Shown here: one piece after another, positions 8,873-19,025 of the stretch
Layout of the letters: each line of letters starts with the position of its first letter
Numbering within the stretch: position 1 is the first letter of the stretch
Assembly: GCF_000515215.1 (NCBI RefSeq)
Contig: NZ_KI911557.1
Span: 2,723,741-2,787,740 of the forward strand
Reading direction: 5' to 3'
DNA length: 64,000 bases
Origin: Methylomonas sp. 11b
GTDB lineage: Bacteria > Pseudomonadota > Gammaproteobacteria > Methylococcales > Methylomonadaceae
Translations under genes and position numbers: made by a program
Notes under the pieces: model-generated
What the model saw: the letters and a program-made list of their open reading frames with translations, nothing else
Database searches by the model: none
Told to the model about the DNA's origin: nothing

Positions 8873-10108
8873 ATGAAAAATCTCATGTATTTTCTAGGCT
8901 CCTTGCTTTGCGCCATTCTGGTGGCGTTTTTGCTGCATAGCTGGCTGGTCAAACAAAACGATCCCGGTTATGTGTTGATCGGTTTCGGCCACTGGTCGTT
9001 GGAAACCTCTTTGACCGTGTTTGCGGTAGCGCAAGTGATCGGCTTTTTCGTTCTCTACAATTTTTTCCGCTTGATGGGTGTGTTGATTCGCATGCCCAAC
9101 CAATTTGCCAAGCGCCGCCGCAATATTCGTTTCAATCGTTCACAGGAAGCCCTGGTGGCCGGCTTATTCGACGCGGCAGACGGTAATTGGGAGCGCGCGG
9201 AGAAAGTGCTGATCAAGCATGCCGCACATAGCGGTGCACCATTACTGCATTATTTGACTGCCGCCAGAGCGGCGCAATCGCGCGGCGCACTGGACAAGCG
9301 CGACGAATATTTGCAAAAAGCCAGCGAACAATCCTCGGACACCAATATGACCGTCGGCTTGACCCAAGCCGAATTGCATCTGTCTGAAAAACAATTCGAG
9401 CAAGCCTTGGAAACACTGGGCAAATTGCACTCGATCAATCCCGGCCATGCCCGGGTTTTGAAAATGATGCATCAGGCGTATCAACATTTGGGCGACTGGG
9501 AAGGCTTGAGCAAGATATTGCCCTCGCTACAACAGCATAAAGTGTTGATGGAAACCGAAGTTAAATTGCTGGAAACGGAAACCTTTAGCCGCTTGCTGAA
9601 ACAGACCATCGCCCAGGGCGACCGCCAAGCGATCCAAACCTGCTGGGAAGGCATCCCCGATCACATCAAAGCCCTGCCGGGTATCGCCAATATCTATTTT
9701 GCGGCGATGATTGCAGCGGGCGCCGGCAGTAGCGTCGAATCGGCCATGCTCAAGCAATTGGGCCGGCATTGGGACGACACCTTGTTGGTGTTGGTTTCGA
9801 ACATTGAAGCCGAAGATAAAGCCAAGCAATTGCAGTCGATCGAACAATGGCTGGCGGTTTACCCCAGCAATGCAGTGTTGTTAAGAGTGCTGGGCAAGCT
9901 GGCTCTGAAAGCCGAGCAAATGGAGAAAGCCGAACAATATTTGTTGAAAAGCCTGAATACCGAAGCGTCGGTGGCGACCTACCAATTACTAGGGGAATTA
10001 TTGTTTAGCAAAGGCGACAAGGATCAAGCCTGCGATTACTTCAAACGCGGCATGGAGTTGGCATCAGCCGAGCTAATCAGCGGTGTAGAATCCATTCGCG
10101 CAGTTTAA
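8873..10108 (+). CDS. hemY: HemY, TPR-containing heme biosynthesis membrane protein
   Basis: 411 residues. Two membrane helices near the N-terminus (about 5-22 and 41-65) are followed by tetratricopeptide-like helical repeats to the end. This is the gammaproteobacterial HemY family, unrelated to the Bacillus protoporphyrinogen oxidase of the same name. It closes the hemCDXY operon, 12 bp after hemX. The TAA stop at 10106-10108 lies inside the first bases of a dispersed repeat. Confidence 0.93.
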   Translation: MKNLMYFLGSLLCAILVAFLLHSWLVKQNDPGYVLIGFGHWSLETSLTVFAVAQVIGFFVLYNFFRLMGVLIRMPNQFAKRRRNIRFNRSQEALVAGLFDAADGNWERAEKVLIKHAAHSGAPLLHYLTAARAAQSRGALDKRDEYLQKASEQSSDTNMTVGLTQAELHLSEKQFEQALETLGKLHSINPGHARVLKMMHQAYQHLGDWEGLSKILPSLQQHKVLMETEVKLLETETFSRLLKQTIAQGDRQAIQTCWEGIPDHIKALPGIANIYFAAMIAAGAGSSVESAMLKQLGRHWDDTLLVLVSNIEAEDKAKQLQSIEQWLAVYPSNAVLLRVLGKLALKAEQMEKAEQYLLKSLNTEASVATYQLLGELLFSKGDKDQACDYFKRGMELASAELISGVESIRAV

Positions 10109-10161
10109 ATACCGTTCGCAACGAGTCTATCGAAGGGCACACCAGCCAGGGCTTAGACGAG
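10105..10161 (+). repeat. Dispersed repeat family A, copy 1
   Basis: Contains TTAAATACCGTTCGC (10105-10119) and GCACACCAGCCAGGGCTTAG (from 10137). The same two blocks occur in the same order at 26678-26741, and in reverse orientation with more changes at 43253-43340. It lies between the convergent hemY and HD-GYP genes. Confidence 0.8.
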
Positions 10162-10199
10162 CTCATCCTGAAGGAATACCAGCGATAAGCAAGGCCGAG

Positions 10200-11285
10200 T
10201 TAATAGTCCAAATCCCGAATAACCTCGGCATCGGCGTATTCGCTTTTGATAATCAAAATTTCCGGCAAATTCCTTTTTAACAGCGGCGCTAATTTAGGGT
10301 CGAAATGTTTGCCGGACTCGGACGCGATATAGGTCAAAGTATCCTCCACACTCCAGGCCGGCTTATACGGACGTTGCGACGTCAGTGCGTCGAACACATC
10401 GGCTAGCGCGCAAATCCTGCCCGCAATCGAAATATCCTCTTCTCTCAAGCCATTCGGATAACCGGTACCGTCCCACTTTTCATGGTGATGCTGGGCAATG
10501 GTGCGCGCGGCGCGCATCAATTCGGTCGGTGAGCCGGATAAAATATTTGCGCCCATTTGCACATGGGTCTGCATGATCCGCCATTCTTCGGGGTCCAGCT
10601 TGCCGGTTTTTAACAGAATCCGGTCTGGAATACCGATCTTGCCTATATCGTGCATCGGTGCCGCATTCAGAATAATTTCCGCATCCTGCTCAGTTAAACC
10701 ATAAGCCAAAGCCAACAACTGCGCATATTTACTCATACGAATAATATGGTTGCCGGTTTCGTTATCCCGATATTCGGCGGCCAGCCCCAATCTGCGTATG
10801 ACTTCCTGACGAGTACGATACAACTCGTCGGTTCTGGATTTAACCTGTTGTTCGAGCAGACGGTTTTGATCGCGAACCTGATTATGCATCAAGCGCACTT
10901 CCAGCAGATTGTGGATGCGGGTGACGGCTTCCAATTGATCGAAGGGCTTGGTCAAAAAATCCTTCGCGCCCAAACTTAACGCTCGCAAGCGGGTCTCCAT
11001 ATCCGGTTGCGCACTGAGCACCAACACGGGTAAATAGTCGTCCCTAAAGCGCTGTTGCAGCTGCTCCATGACCTCGAAGCCGCTTAAATACGGCATGCGG
11101 ATGTCCAATAAAAAGGCATCGAAACGAGTGGTATCGCACAGAGAAGTCACTTCGCGAGAATCGCAGGTCGATTGAATATTCCGATAACCCTGGCGCTGCA
11201 AAATTTTTTCCAACAATTTGACGTTAGCGGGTTCGTCGTCGACGATAAGAATGGCGGCTTGCAGAATATGCTGTTTTAAGTCCAC
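10200..11285 (-). CDS. Response regulator with HD-GYP output domain
   Basis: 361 residues starting at GTG. Residues 12-130 form a receiver domain with the phospho-acceptor Asp in FLLDIRMP and the Lys in FLTKPFD. A short coiled coil leads into an HD-GYP domain (about 165-340): HD pair in MHDIGKIGIPD, then HHHEKWDGTGYP. HD-GYP domains hydrolyse cyclic di-GMP, so it likely lowers this messenger on phosphorylation. No kinase is adjacent; the PP2C-type regulator upstream on the same strand is a likely functional neighbour. Confidence 0.94.
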   Translation of the reverse strand: MDLKQHILQAAILIVDDEPANVKLLEKILQRQGYRNIQSTCDSREVTSLCDTTRFDAFLLDIRMPYLSGFEVMEQLQQRFRDDYLPVLVLSAQPDMETRLRALSLGAKDFLTKPFDQLEAVTRIHNLLEVRLMHNQVRDQNRLLEQQVKSRTDELYRTRQEVIRRLGLAAEYRDNETGNHIIRMSKYAQLLALAYGLTEQDAEIILNAAPMHDIGKIGIPDRILLKTGKLDPEEWRIMQTHVQMGANILSGSPTELMRAARTIAQHHHEKWDGTGYPNGLREEDISIAGRICALADVFDALTSQRPYKPAWSVEDTLTYIASESGKHFDPKLAPLLKRNLPEILIIKSEYADAEVIRDLDY

Positions 11286-11492
11286 GTTGCTGTTTTCAAA
11301 GGATCATCAAGTTGGGAGCGAAAACCTAGCAGTCCGGCGCGTGCCGAGCCGTCCCTGCTGAGTGGGTTATTCGCGAAATTCTGAGTATAGACAAATTAGC
11401 TGAGTCTGCTTTTTACAACCTGACCCAAACATTCAATCTAACAGCCAAAAAGATTCCAAAAACAAAAACTAACTGGCCCAACATCGAAGTAT

Positions 11493-12629
11493 TCAACGAC
11501 AGCGAATTGCCATACAGGAAATATCGTCTTGTGCTTCCCGGTTCAGCATATGCGCTTCCAAGGCATATTGTATCGCCGTCACTTCAGCACCGGGCGGTGC
11601 AGTCCTGAGAATTTGCAGTACGCGCTCCTGGCCGAATAAACCGCCGTCAGGATCCTGGGCATCGGTCAAGCCGTCAGAGTACATAAATAACTCGCAAGCC
11701 TCCCGCCAATGCCAGATTTCGCATGTATCGTCGAATTGCCGGTTGTCGAGAATGCCGGCAGAGGGGTGTGTGGAACGAAAAGCGTGAGCCGGATTGCCTT
11801 CGCCATCCAGCGCAAAAACATCCGGTAAGCCGCCATTCCACAACTCCACCGACTTTTTTTCGCTGTCTATCATGCCCAATGCCAATGCCACGAAACGGCC
11901 CGGCGGCATCTGACTGTAAAGCAGGCGATTAATCTCGCGAACGATAATAGAGACGGCCAGACCTTTTTTGGTCATCGCCTGAAACGCTTGATTGACAATG
12001 ACCGTCGGCAGCGCCGCCGCCAAACCATGGCCGGTCGAATCGGCGAGCATAAAGTAAATTTGTTGGTCGCTGACGCGTCTGGCGCAAATCAAATCGCCGC
12101 TAAAACGCTTAGCCGGCAATAACCAAAACTGCAAATGATCGTCTTTCAGATCGCTCTGTTTAATTAACCTCTCAAAAATACTCTGCAAAAACTGCTGTTC
12201 CGCTTCATTTTCGTCGCGATAGGCTTTAAGTAACTGGGTATCGGCAATAATCAGGTTTTGCATATCGATCACGCGTTGCACCGAGCCTAACTTGGCGGCA
12301 AGAATGGCCCGACTGAACGGTTTTTGCAGATAATCGTCAGCACCGGCTTGCAGCCCATCCAGGACGTTTTGGTCATCGGCTAACGCGCTGAGCACAAAAA
12401 TCGGCACCCACTTGTCCTGGGTCAGCCCTCTAATCGCTTTGATAGCCTCCAGCCCGTCCATCACCGGCATCATAATATCCATCAGAATCAGGTCGGGATT
12501 AACGCTGGTCAGAGCTTGAACCGCCTGCTCCCCATTTTCGACCGAAATGACTTCATGCTGCATTCTGCTCAGTAATTTATCGAGCAATAACCTGTTTTCG
12601 TAGATATCGTCGACAACCAATATTTTCAT
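11493..12629 (-). CDS. Response regulator with SpoIIE/PP2C-type phosphatase output
   Basis: 378 residues from the ATG at 12629 (MKILVVDD, the normal receiver start); a TTG at 12656 in frame is less likely. Receiver domain at 1-120 with acceptor Asp in LILMDIMMP and Lys in YLQKPF. A linker helix leads to a SpoIIE/RsbU-type PPM phosphatase (about 170-375) with LADSTGHGLAAAL, LALGMID and SDGLTDAQ motifs. Such proteins dephosphorylate anti-sigma antagonist proteins in partner-switching circuits. No antagonist or anti-sigma gene is adjacent. It is 40 bp downstream of the ubiD start on the same strand order, so co-transcription is uncertain. Confidence 0.92.
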   Translation of the reverse strand: MKILVVDDIYENRLLLDKLLSRMQHEVISVENGEQAVQALTSVNPDLILMDIMMPVMDGLEAIKAIRGLTQDKWVPIFVLSALADDQNVLDGLQAGADDYLQKPFSRAILAAKLGSVQRVIDMQNLIIADTQLLKAYRDENEAEQQFLQSIFERLIKQSDLKDDHLQFWLLPAKRFSGDLICARRVSDQQIYFMLADSTGHGLAAALPTVIVNQAFQAMTKKGLAVSIIVREINRLLYSQMPPGRFVALALGMIDSEKKSVELWNGGLPDVFALDGEGNPAHAFRSTHPSAGILDNRQFDDTCEIWHWREACELFMYSDGLTDAQDPDGGLFGQERVLQILRTAPPGAEVTAIQYALEAHMLNREAQDDISCMAIRCR

Positions 12630-12669
12630 TAGGATTTGTACCGTTCTACAAGCCAACCGGCAGTCTACC

Positions 12670-14133
12670 CTAGTTAAATAAGGTATCCCACATCGTATCC
12701 ACTTTTTTGATCACGTCCTCACTCATTACAATCGGACGTCCCCACTCCCGGTTGGTTTCGCCTGGCCATTTGTTGGTAGCATCGAAACCGACCTTGGACC
12801 CCAAGCCAGACACCGGCGAAGCAAAGTCCAGATAATCTATAGGCGTGTTTTCCAAAATCGTCAAATCCCGAGCCGGGTCCATCCGAGTGGTAATCGCCCA
12901 AATCACGTCCTGCCAGTTTCGTACATCCACATCGTCGTCCACTACGATGACAAATTTGGTGTACATAAACTGGCGCAAATACGACCAGGTACCCAACATC
13001 ACCCGTTTGGCGTGGCCGGCGTATTGCTTCTTCATACTGATCACCGCCATCCGATAGGAACAGCCTTCCGGCGGCAGATAAAAATCGACGATTTCCGGAA
13101 ACTGTTTTTGCAGGATGGGCACGAAGACTTCGTTTAACGCCACACCCAAAATCGCCGGCTCATCTGGCGGGCGGCCGGTGTAAGTGCTGTGATAAATCGG
13201 CACCTGCCGCTGCGTAATACGTTCGATGGTAAATACCGGAAATTCGTCGACCTCGTTGTAGTAGCCGGTATGATCGCCATACGGCCCTTCCGGGGCGGTT
13301 TCGCCGGGATAGATAAAGCCTTCCAGGACAATTTCCGCGCTGGCCGGCACTTGCAAATCGTTGGACAGGCATTTAACCACTTCAGTTTTGCTGCCGCGCA
13401 GCAAGCCCGCAAACGCATACTCGGACAAAGAATCCGGCACTGGTGTGACCGATGCCAATATTGTTGCCGGGTCCGCACCCAGGGCCACCGCCACCGGAAA
13501 CGGCTTGCCTGGATGCGCTTGCTGCCATTCTTTAAAATCCAAGGCACCGCCGCGATGTGCCAGCCAGCGCATGATGACTTTGTTTTTGCCGATGACTTGC
13601 TGGCGGTAAATCCCCAGGTTCTGCCGGTCTTTATTCGGCCCTTTGGTAATCACCAGCGGCCAGGTAATCAACGGCGCGGCATCCTCCGGCCAACAGGTTT
13701 GAATCGGATAAACACTTAAATCGACTTCATCACCAACCCGAATCACTTCCTGGCAAGGCGCGGAACTGACTATTTTCGGGGCCATATTCAGCACTTGTTT
13801 GAACACGGGGAACTTTTCCAGCGCGTCTTTCATGCCTTTCGGCGGCTCCGGCTCTTTCAGATAGGCCAGTAACTCGCCGATACCGCGCAATTCGGAAACG
13901 TCTTTGGCCCCCATACCCATCGCCACCCGCTTAGGCGTACCGAACAGGTTACCAAGTACGGCAATGTTGGAACCTTTCGGGTTTTCGAACAGCAAAGCCG
14001 GCCCGCCCTGTTTCAATACCCGGTCGCAAATCACCGTCATTTCCAACACCGGATCGACTTCCTGTTTGATGCGCTTCAGTTCGCCCTGTTTTTCCAGCTG
14101 GGCGATAAAGTCTCGTAAATCTCTATATTTCAT
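12670..14133 (-). CDS. ubiD: 4-hydroxy-3-polyprenylbenzoate decarboxylase UbiD
   Basis: 487 residues, normal for UbiD, the prenylated-FMN decarboxylase of ubiquinone synthesis. Seen: [10 protein letters not shown] start, the [19 protein letters not shown] cofactor-binding stretch, [19 protein letters not shown] and the C-terminal [14 protein letters not shown]. The ATG at 14133 is preceded by AAGG. The UbiX flavin prenyltransferase is not in the window. It is 124 bp downstream of ybbP on the same strand. Confidence 0.97.
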   Translation of the reverse strand: MKYRDLRDFIAQLEKQGELKRIKQEVDPVLEMTVICDRVLKQGGPALLFENPKGSNIAVLGNLFGTPKRVAMGMGAKDVSELRGIGELLAYLKEPEPPKGMKDALEKFPVFKQVLNMAPKIVSSAPCQEVIRVGDEVDLSVYPIQTCWPEDAAPLITWPLVITKGPNKDRQNLGIYRQQVIGKNKVIMRWLAHRGGALDFKEWQQAHPGKPFPVAVALGADPATILASVTPVPDSLSEYAFAGLLRGSKTEVVKCLSNDLQVPASAEIVLEGFIYPGETAPEGPYGDHTGYYNEVDEFPVFTIERITQRQVPIYHSTYTGRPPDEPAILGVALNEVFVPILQKQFPEIVDFYLPPEGCSYRMAVISMKKQYAGHAKRVMLGTWSYLRQFMYTKFVIVVDDDVDVRNWQDVIWAITTRMDPARDLTILENTPIDYLDFASPVSGLGSKVGFDATNKWPGETNREWGRPIVMSEDVIKKVDTMWDTLFN

Positions 14134-14257
14134 GCATTATCCTTAGAAAGGGGCCGAACTTCGTGCCATGGAGGTGCAAAATTAAAGCGGCAATCATACG
14201 CTGAGATAAGCCGGGCGAGGAAGCCGAGGGCGGAAAGTAAAACCAAAGCGACGGAGA

Positions 14258-16738
14258 TTAACGCCGCAACACTTGCAAGGGCGGCTGATTGACCACCTGG
14301 CGAACACCCCAGTAACCTGCCAGCCCCACGGTTGTCGCGCCTATGGCTGGCAATGCGCCCCACAAATAGTAGCCGGGACGGTAGTCGATATGCATAACGC
14401 GGGTATACAGCGCATACAGAATCGCCTCGCTTGCCAATGCCGCCAAAACGCCAGCCAAGGTGCCGAGCAAGCCAAACTCAATCACATGCGTGGCGCGCAA
14501 AAAGCCGCGCCGAGCGCCCAGCGTGCGCATCAACGCACCTTCGTAGATCCGTTGATCCAGCGTGGCATAAACGGCGGCGAACAACACGGTAAAACCGGCC
14601 GCCAAGGCAAAATACAGCAGTAGATTGATAGCCTTGGTCAGCTGCGTCAGGATCATCTTGAACTGTTTCAGGATCTGGTCGACTTCCAATATCGTGATAG
14701 CCGGATATTTTTTCAGCAACGTATTCAGCAGAATCTTTTGATTGTCGGCCAGATAGAAACTGGTCATGTACATGGTCGGAAAATTGTCGAGCGTGCCGGG
14801 CGAAAAGATCATGTAAAAATTGGGCCGCATCGTATCCCACTGCACACTACGAAGTTGGGATACCTTGGCACTGAATTGCGCGCTCCCCACCGTAAAGGTC
14901 AATTCATCGCCCACCTTGATTTTTAGGCTTTCCGCCAGTTTTTGTTCCACCGATACCTGCCCCGGCTGATCGGCTTGCCAAGCACCGCCATCAATGGCTT
15001 TGTTATCGTCCGGTAATTGTACCGCCCAGGTTAGACTCAACTCGCGTTGGGTAGCGCCTTCGCCCTGCGTGTCTTTGCTGACCCGGCCTTGCACCGCTTC
15101 GTTATTGATCGTCACCAAGCGCCCGCGCACCACAGGATAAAACTGGCTGCTGGCTATTTGGGCTTGTTGCAATTCGTCATGAAACGACTGCTGGCGTTCC
15201 GGCAGGATATTCAAGGCAAAATGATTCGGCGCCTGTTCCGGTAATTGCTGTTGCCAGTTATCGATCAAGTCGCTGCGCACAGTGAAACTCAGGGCCATGG
15301 CGGTTAGTGTGATGCTGAAAGCCAATATTTGACTTATGCTGGCCTGGCTGTTCCTCAGCAATCCCTGCAAACCAAAACGCCAATTTAAGCCCATCTTCGG
15401 CAACAGCTTGCGCGCCAGCAATAACAAACTGTATATCGCCGCCCCTAAGCCCAATAATGCCAGCGTTCCCACACCCAATATGAGGGAAGTCATTTGCGGG
15501 TCTTCGGTATAGCGCCAAATCAAGCCACCGATAATCGCCAGCGCCAAACCGTAAATCAACCAACCGCTAGTAGGTAACGGTTCTAACTCGCGGCGCAATA
15601 CCCGCAAGGGCGAGACTTTTTGCAAGCGCAGCAACGGCGGTAAGGCAAAACCCAGCAATATTGCCAAGCCGGTAATCAAGCCAAAAAACACTGCCAACCA
15701 ACTGGGGCTGGCCAACTCTTGCGGCAACAAAGATTTTAGCAGTTCGAATAAACCGAACTGCGCCAACCAGCCAAGGCCACAGCCGACGCCACTGGTTAGC
15801 AGGCCCAGCACCAAAAACTGCAAACCGTACAGCCAGATAATTTCCGCTTGTTTACACCCTAGACAGCGCAGCAAGGCAGTGGCGTTGAAATGTCGCTCGG
15901 TATAACGGCGGGTGGCCATCGCAATCGCCACGCCGGCAATTAGGATCACCACGATACTGGACAGGCCCAGATAACGCTCGGCGCGCTGCAACGCCGATCC
16001 CAATTCCGGGCGGTCCTCATGTATATCCAGGATTTTTTGCGAGGAATTCAGCTGCGGTTTCAACCAAGTCTTGAAGGTAGCCAAGGCCTGCTCGTCGCCG
16101 CTGAACTGGAAGGCGTAACGCACATGACTGCCGGGTTGAATCACGCCGGTGGCAGCCAAGTCGCTTTGATTAATCATCACCCGCGGCGAAAAGCTGTAAA
16201 AATCGCCGCGCTTGTCCGGCTCGTAGCTCAAGACCCGGCCTATGGTCAGCGCTTTTTCGCCTACCGTCAGCGTGTCGCCAATTTTTAAATGCAATGCCGG
16301 CAGAATGCGTTTGTCCACCCAGGCGAAGCCCGGCTCCGGGCCCTGGCTGACGACGGTTTCATCCTGCGACTCGGCATCGCTGGTTTTCAATTTGCCGCGT
16401 AGCGGGTAGCCGCCGCTGACGGATTTTACCGAGGCCAACAACATTTCCTGGTTTTCCAATAAAACGCTGGCAAACTCGCTGGTCTGCGAACGAGATAAGC
16501 CCAATTCGCCGGCTTTGGCTAGCCAAATTTCGTCGATAAGCGCTGGTGCGGCTACCACCAGATCGCCGGCTAAAAACTCGGCGGCTTGTACCGTCATGGT
16601 CCGCTGCAAGCGGTCGGCGAATAGTGAAATGGCGGTGGAACTGCTCACGGCAATCAGTAACGCCAACAACAATAAGGTCAACTCTCCGGAACGGCTGTCG
16701 CGCCAAAGCAGCTTCAGCGCCAGATTGAAGCGTTTCAT
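14258..16738 (-). CDS. ybbP: ABC transporter permease, YbbP type (double FtsX domain)
   Basis: 826 residues from the ATG at 16738, which overlaps the ybbA stop as ATGA; an upstream start would add 13 residues that lie within ybbA. The protein has an N-terminal helix, a large periplasmic domain, and two FtsX-type blocks of membrane helices (about 255-450 and 700-820). This matches the YbbP permease, which with YbbA forms an exporter or mechanotransmission-type ABC complex next to tesA in many gammaproteobacteria. Substrate is not established from sequence. Confidence 0.93.
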   Translation of the reverse strand: MKRFNLALKLLWRDSRSGELTLLLLALLIAVSSSTAISLFADRLQRTMTVQAAEFLAGDLVVAAPALIDEIWLAKAGELGLSRSQTSEFASVLLENQEMLLASVKSVSGGYPLRGKLKTSDAESQDETVVSQGPEPGFAWVDKRILPALHLKIGDTLTVGEKALTIGRVLSYEPDKRGDFYSFSPRVMINQSDLAATGVIQPGSHVRYAFQFSGDEQALATFKTWLKPQLNSSQKILDIHEDRPELGSALQRAERYLGLSSIVVILIAGVAIAMATRRYTERHFNATALLRCLGCKQAEIIWLYGLQFLVLGLLTSGVGCGLGWLAQFGLFELLKSLLPQELASPSWLAVFFGLITGLAILLGFALPPLLRLQKVSPLRVLRRELEPLPTSGWLIYGLALAIIGGLIWRYTEDPQMTSLILGVGTLALLGLGAAIYSLLLLARKLLPKMGLNWRFGLQGLLRNSQASISQILAFSITLTAMALSFTVRSDLIDNWQQQLPEQAPNHFALNILPERQQSFHDELQQAQIASSQFYPVVRGRLVTINNEAVQGRVSKDTQGEGATQRELSLTWAVQLPDDNKAIDGGAWQADQPGQVSVEQKLAESLKIKVGDELTFTVGSAQFSAKVSQLRSVQWDTMRPNFYMIFSPGTLDNFPTMYMTSFYLADNQKILLNTLLKKYPAITILEVDQILKQFKMILTQLTKAINLLLYFALAAGFTVLFAAVYATLDQRIYEGALMRTLGARRGFLRATHVIEFGLLGTLAGVLAALASEAILYALYTRVMHIDYRPGYYLWGALPAIGATTVGLAGYWGVRQVVNQPPLQVLRR

Positions 16739-17427
16739 ACCATGCTCCCGGCATCCAGGCGGATGGTGCGTTGGCAACGCGCGGACAAAGACATGTCGTG
16801 AGTAACCAAAATCAAGGTGGTATCCTGCTCTTGATTTAGCTCGAACAGCAGATCGATGATGTGCGCACCGGTCTTGCTGTCCAGATTGCCGGTCGGTTCA
16901 TCGGCAAACAGGATGGCTGGTCCGGTGACAAAGGCGCGTGCCAATGCCACCCGCTGTTGTTCGCCGCCCGATAATTGTTTGGGTGTATGAGTCAAGCGCT
17001 GCGACAAGCCTACTCTGTCCAGCAAGGCTCGGGCGGCCGCATCCGCTTGAGCGTGACCGCAGAGTTCTAGCGGCAGCATCACGTTTTCCAGGGCCGTCAA
17101 ACCCGGCAGCAATTGAAACGACTGAAACACGAAGCCGACCAATTCGTTCCGCAACAAGGCACGGCCGTCTTCGTCCAGTTTGGTCAGATCGCGGCCACTG
17201 ACGACCACTCGACCGGTACTGGGCGTATCCAGGCCGGCCAGTAAACTGAGCAAGGTGGATTTGCCGGAACCTGACTCTCCGACGATGGCCAGGCTCTCGC
17301 CCGGATTGATGATTAAATTCACCGAGGACAAGATGTGTAAAATGCCCTCGGACGTTGGCACCGATTTACCGAGTTGTTCGGTAACGATGATCGGGGAACT
17401 GGTCTTATCAATATGAGTATTTAACAT
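16735..17427 (-). CDS. ybbA: ABC transporter ATP-binding protein YbbA
   Basis: 230 residues with Walker A GESGSGKST (50-58), signature LSGGEQQR, Walker B ILFADEPT and the H-loop ending LVTHDM. It belongs to the LolD/MacB-like ATPase group and pairs with the overlapping permease YbbP. Its ATG (complement of 17425-17427) shares two bases with the ATG of divergent tesA, so both starts fall in one CATG. Confidence 0.95.
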   Translation of the reverse strand: MLNTHIDKTSSPIIVTEQLGKSVPTSEGILHILSSVNLIINPGESLAIVGESGSGKSTLLSLLAGLDTPSTGRVVVSGRDLTKLDEDGRALLRNELVGFVFQSFQLLPGLTALENVMLPLELCGHAQADAAARALLDRVGLSQRLTHTPKQLSGGEQQRVALARAFVTGPAILFADEPTGNLDSKTGAHIIDLLFELNQEQDTTLILVTHDMSLSARCQRTIRLDAGSMV

Positions 17428-18025
17428 GTATAGCGTGGTCCTTGCCGTAATTCTGGGTTTACTACCGATAAGTGCAATGGCGAAATCGATAGTGGTATTG
17501 GGTGACAGTATTAGTGCCGGTTACGGCATCGAAGTTCAGCTTGGCTGGGTAGCTTTGTTGCAAAACAAGCTGACCGACCTGCATAGCGGTTATGTTATCA
17601 GTAACGAAAGCATCAGCGGCGATACTTCGGCAGGCGGCCTGGCGCGACTAGAGCAAATTTTATCCCGGCATAAACCGGATATTGTGTTGGTGGAGCTTGG
17701 GGCCAACGACGGTTTGCGCGGTTTATCGCCGGCGGAAATGAAAAATAATCTGACCGAAATCACCCGGCGCTCGCAAAACGTCGGCGCCAAAGTCATGCTG
17801 CTGGGGATGAAAATCCCGCCCAATTACGGCAAGCGTTATGTCGAGATGTTTTACGAGGTTTTTCCGCAGCTATCTGCGGAATTGAAGATTCCTTATGTGC
17901 CGTTTATCCTAGAAGAAGTGGCGTTAAACCCGGAGATGATGCAGGCTGACGGCCTACATCCAAATGAGCTGGCGCAACCGGTGATTGCAGAGAAAGTATG
18001 GGGATATTTACAAGCGTTGCTATGA
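17426..18025 (+). CDS. tesA: Periplasmic thioesterase/lysophospholipase TesA
   Basis: 199 residues. A signal peptide (MYSVVLAVILGLLPISAMA) precedes an SGNH hydrolase domain. The nucleophile is Ser28 in GDSISAGYGI; GAND supplies the oxyanion Asn block, and DGLHPNE near the end gives the Asp/His pair. TesA hydrolyses acyl-CoA and lysophospholipid esters. The ATG at 17426 overlaps the divergent ybbA start codon; it has no ribosome binding site outside ybbA. The stop at 18025 is 10 bp from the end of the convergent glycosyltransferase gene. Confidence 0.95.
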   Translation: MYSVVLAVILGLLPISAMAKSIVVLGDSISAGYGIEVQLGWVALLQNKLTDLHSGYVISNESISGDTSAGGLARLEQILSRHKPDIVLVELGANDGLRGLSPAEMKNNLTEITRRSQNVGAKVMLLGMKIPPNYGKRYVEMFYEVFPQLSAELKIPYVPFILEEVALNPEMMQADGLHPNELAQPVIAEKVWGYLQALL

Positions 18026-18035
18026 ACGCGAAGCG

Positions 18036-18986
18036 CTAATTTGCCGCCAACGCTTGTTTAAACGCCGGCAATTGCCGGTAACCGGCGATTTCGCCGGCCG
18101 TAAACATCCATTTCATTTTTTTTTGTAAGCGTTGCTGCTCGCGCGGCTCCAGCCAAAACTTCACGATTCTACTCAGATAATGCCGCAGCAAATACAGCGG
18201 GATACCGGCTATATTCTTCCCGGCAGGCACATCGGCATACGCCAGCACCTGGCAACGAGCCACGTCGAACATCCAGCGGCACACATAGGCTTTCGTCATC
18301 CGCTCCGGTATGTTGCAGTGATACAGCAACGCTTCCGGCACATACCAAAACTCGCCACCGCCCCGCCGAAAACGACCCATGTATTCGGTATCTTCCGTAA
18401 ACGGCACCGAAGTGCCCGGCCCCAGTTCCTCGCGAAACCAGCCGTTTTTGGCCACGGCCTCGGCTCTTAACGCGGTGTTTACGCCGCCCGGAATGACCTG
18501 TTCATCCAAAAATTGCTGAGACGTGCCAAAATCGCGGGTATTGGTAATGCCGCGCGGCAACGCGAATTCGCCTTCGGTATGCAGCCAGGCGGGGATGTCG
18601 CCCAGCCATTTGGGTAACACTTTGCCGGCAAATCCGTCGACTTCCGGATGCGCGGCGGCGGCATTGATATAGGCCTGTAACCAGCTTGCTTGCGGTTCGA
18701 CATCGTCGTCGGTGAACACCAGCAATTCGCCGTGCGCTTGCTTGATGGCGCGATTCAAAGCACGGGACTTACCGGGAATCGGCTCAGAGACGCAATGCAC
18801 CGGCAGTCGACCACGTTCCGCTTCGGCCGCGATCACCGCAACAGTATCGTCGCTGCTACCGTTATCAACCATCAGCAATTCCCAGCGGGTCTCGCTATTC
18901 AGCCGCATGGCGGCCAATGCGTCGAACAAGCGCGGCAATATCGACGCTCTGTTGCGGGTGCTGATAATCACGGAGGCGTTTAACAT
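18036..18986 (-). CDS. Family 2 glycosyltransferase
   Basis: 316 residues. N-terminal GT-A domain with the start SVIISTRNRA, nucleotide-binding MVDNGSSDDT, and the metal-binding VFTDDDVEP (DxD-type). Later ED in PFTEDTEYMGR would be the catalytic acidic pair. The C-terminal ~80 residues are basic and amphipathic, consistent with loose membrane contact. It probably transfers a sugar in cell-surface polysaccharide synthesis. A GNAT acyltransferase gene follows upstream on the same strand, 39 bp away. Confidence 0.9.
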   Translation of the reverse strand: MLNASVIISTRNRASILPRLFDALAAMRLNSETRWELLMVDNGSSDDTVAVIAAEAERGRLPVHCVSEPIPGKSRALNRAIKQAHGELLVFTDDDVEPQASWLQAYINAAAAHPEVDGFAGKVLPKWLGDIPAWLHTEGEFALPRGITNTRDFGTSQQFLDEQVIPGGVNTALRAEAVAKNGWFREELGPGTSVPFTEDTEYMGRFRRGGGEFWYVPEALLYHCNIPERMTKAYVCRWMFDVARCQVLAYADVPAGKNIAGIPLYLLRHYLSRIVKFWLEPREQQRLQKKMKWMFTAGEIAGYRQLPAFKQALAAN

Positions 18987-19025
18987 AGGGTACAGGCCGA
19001 GTTTAGAATGTTGGATTAAGCAATA

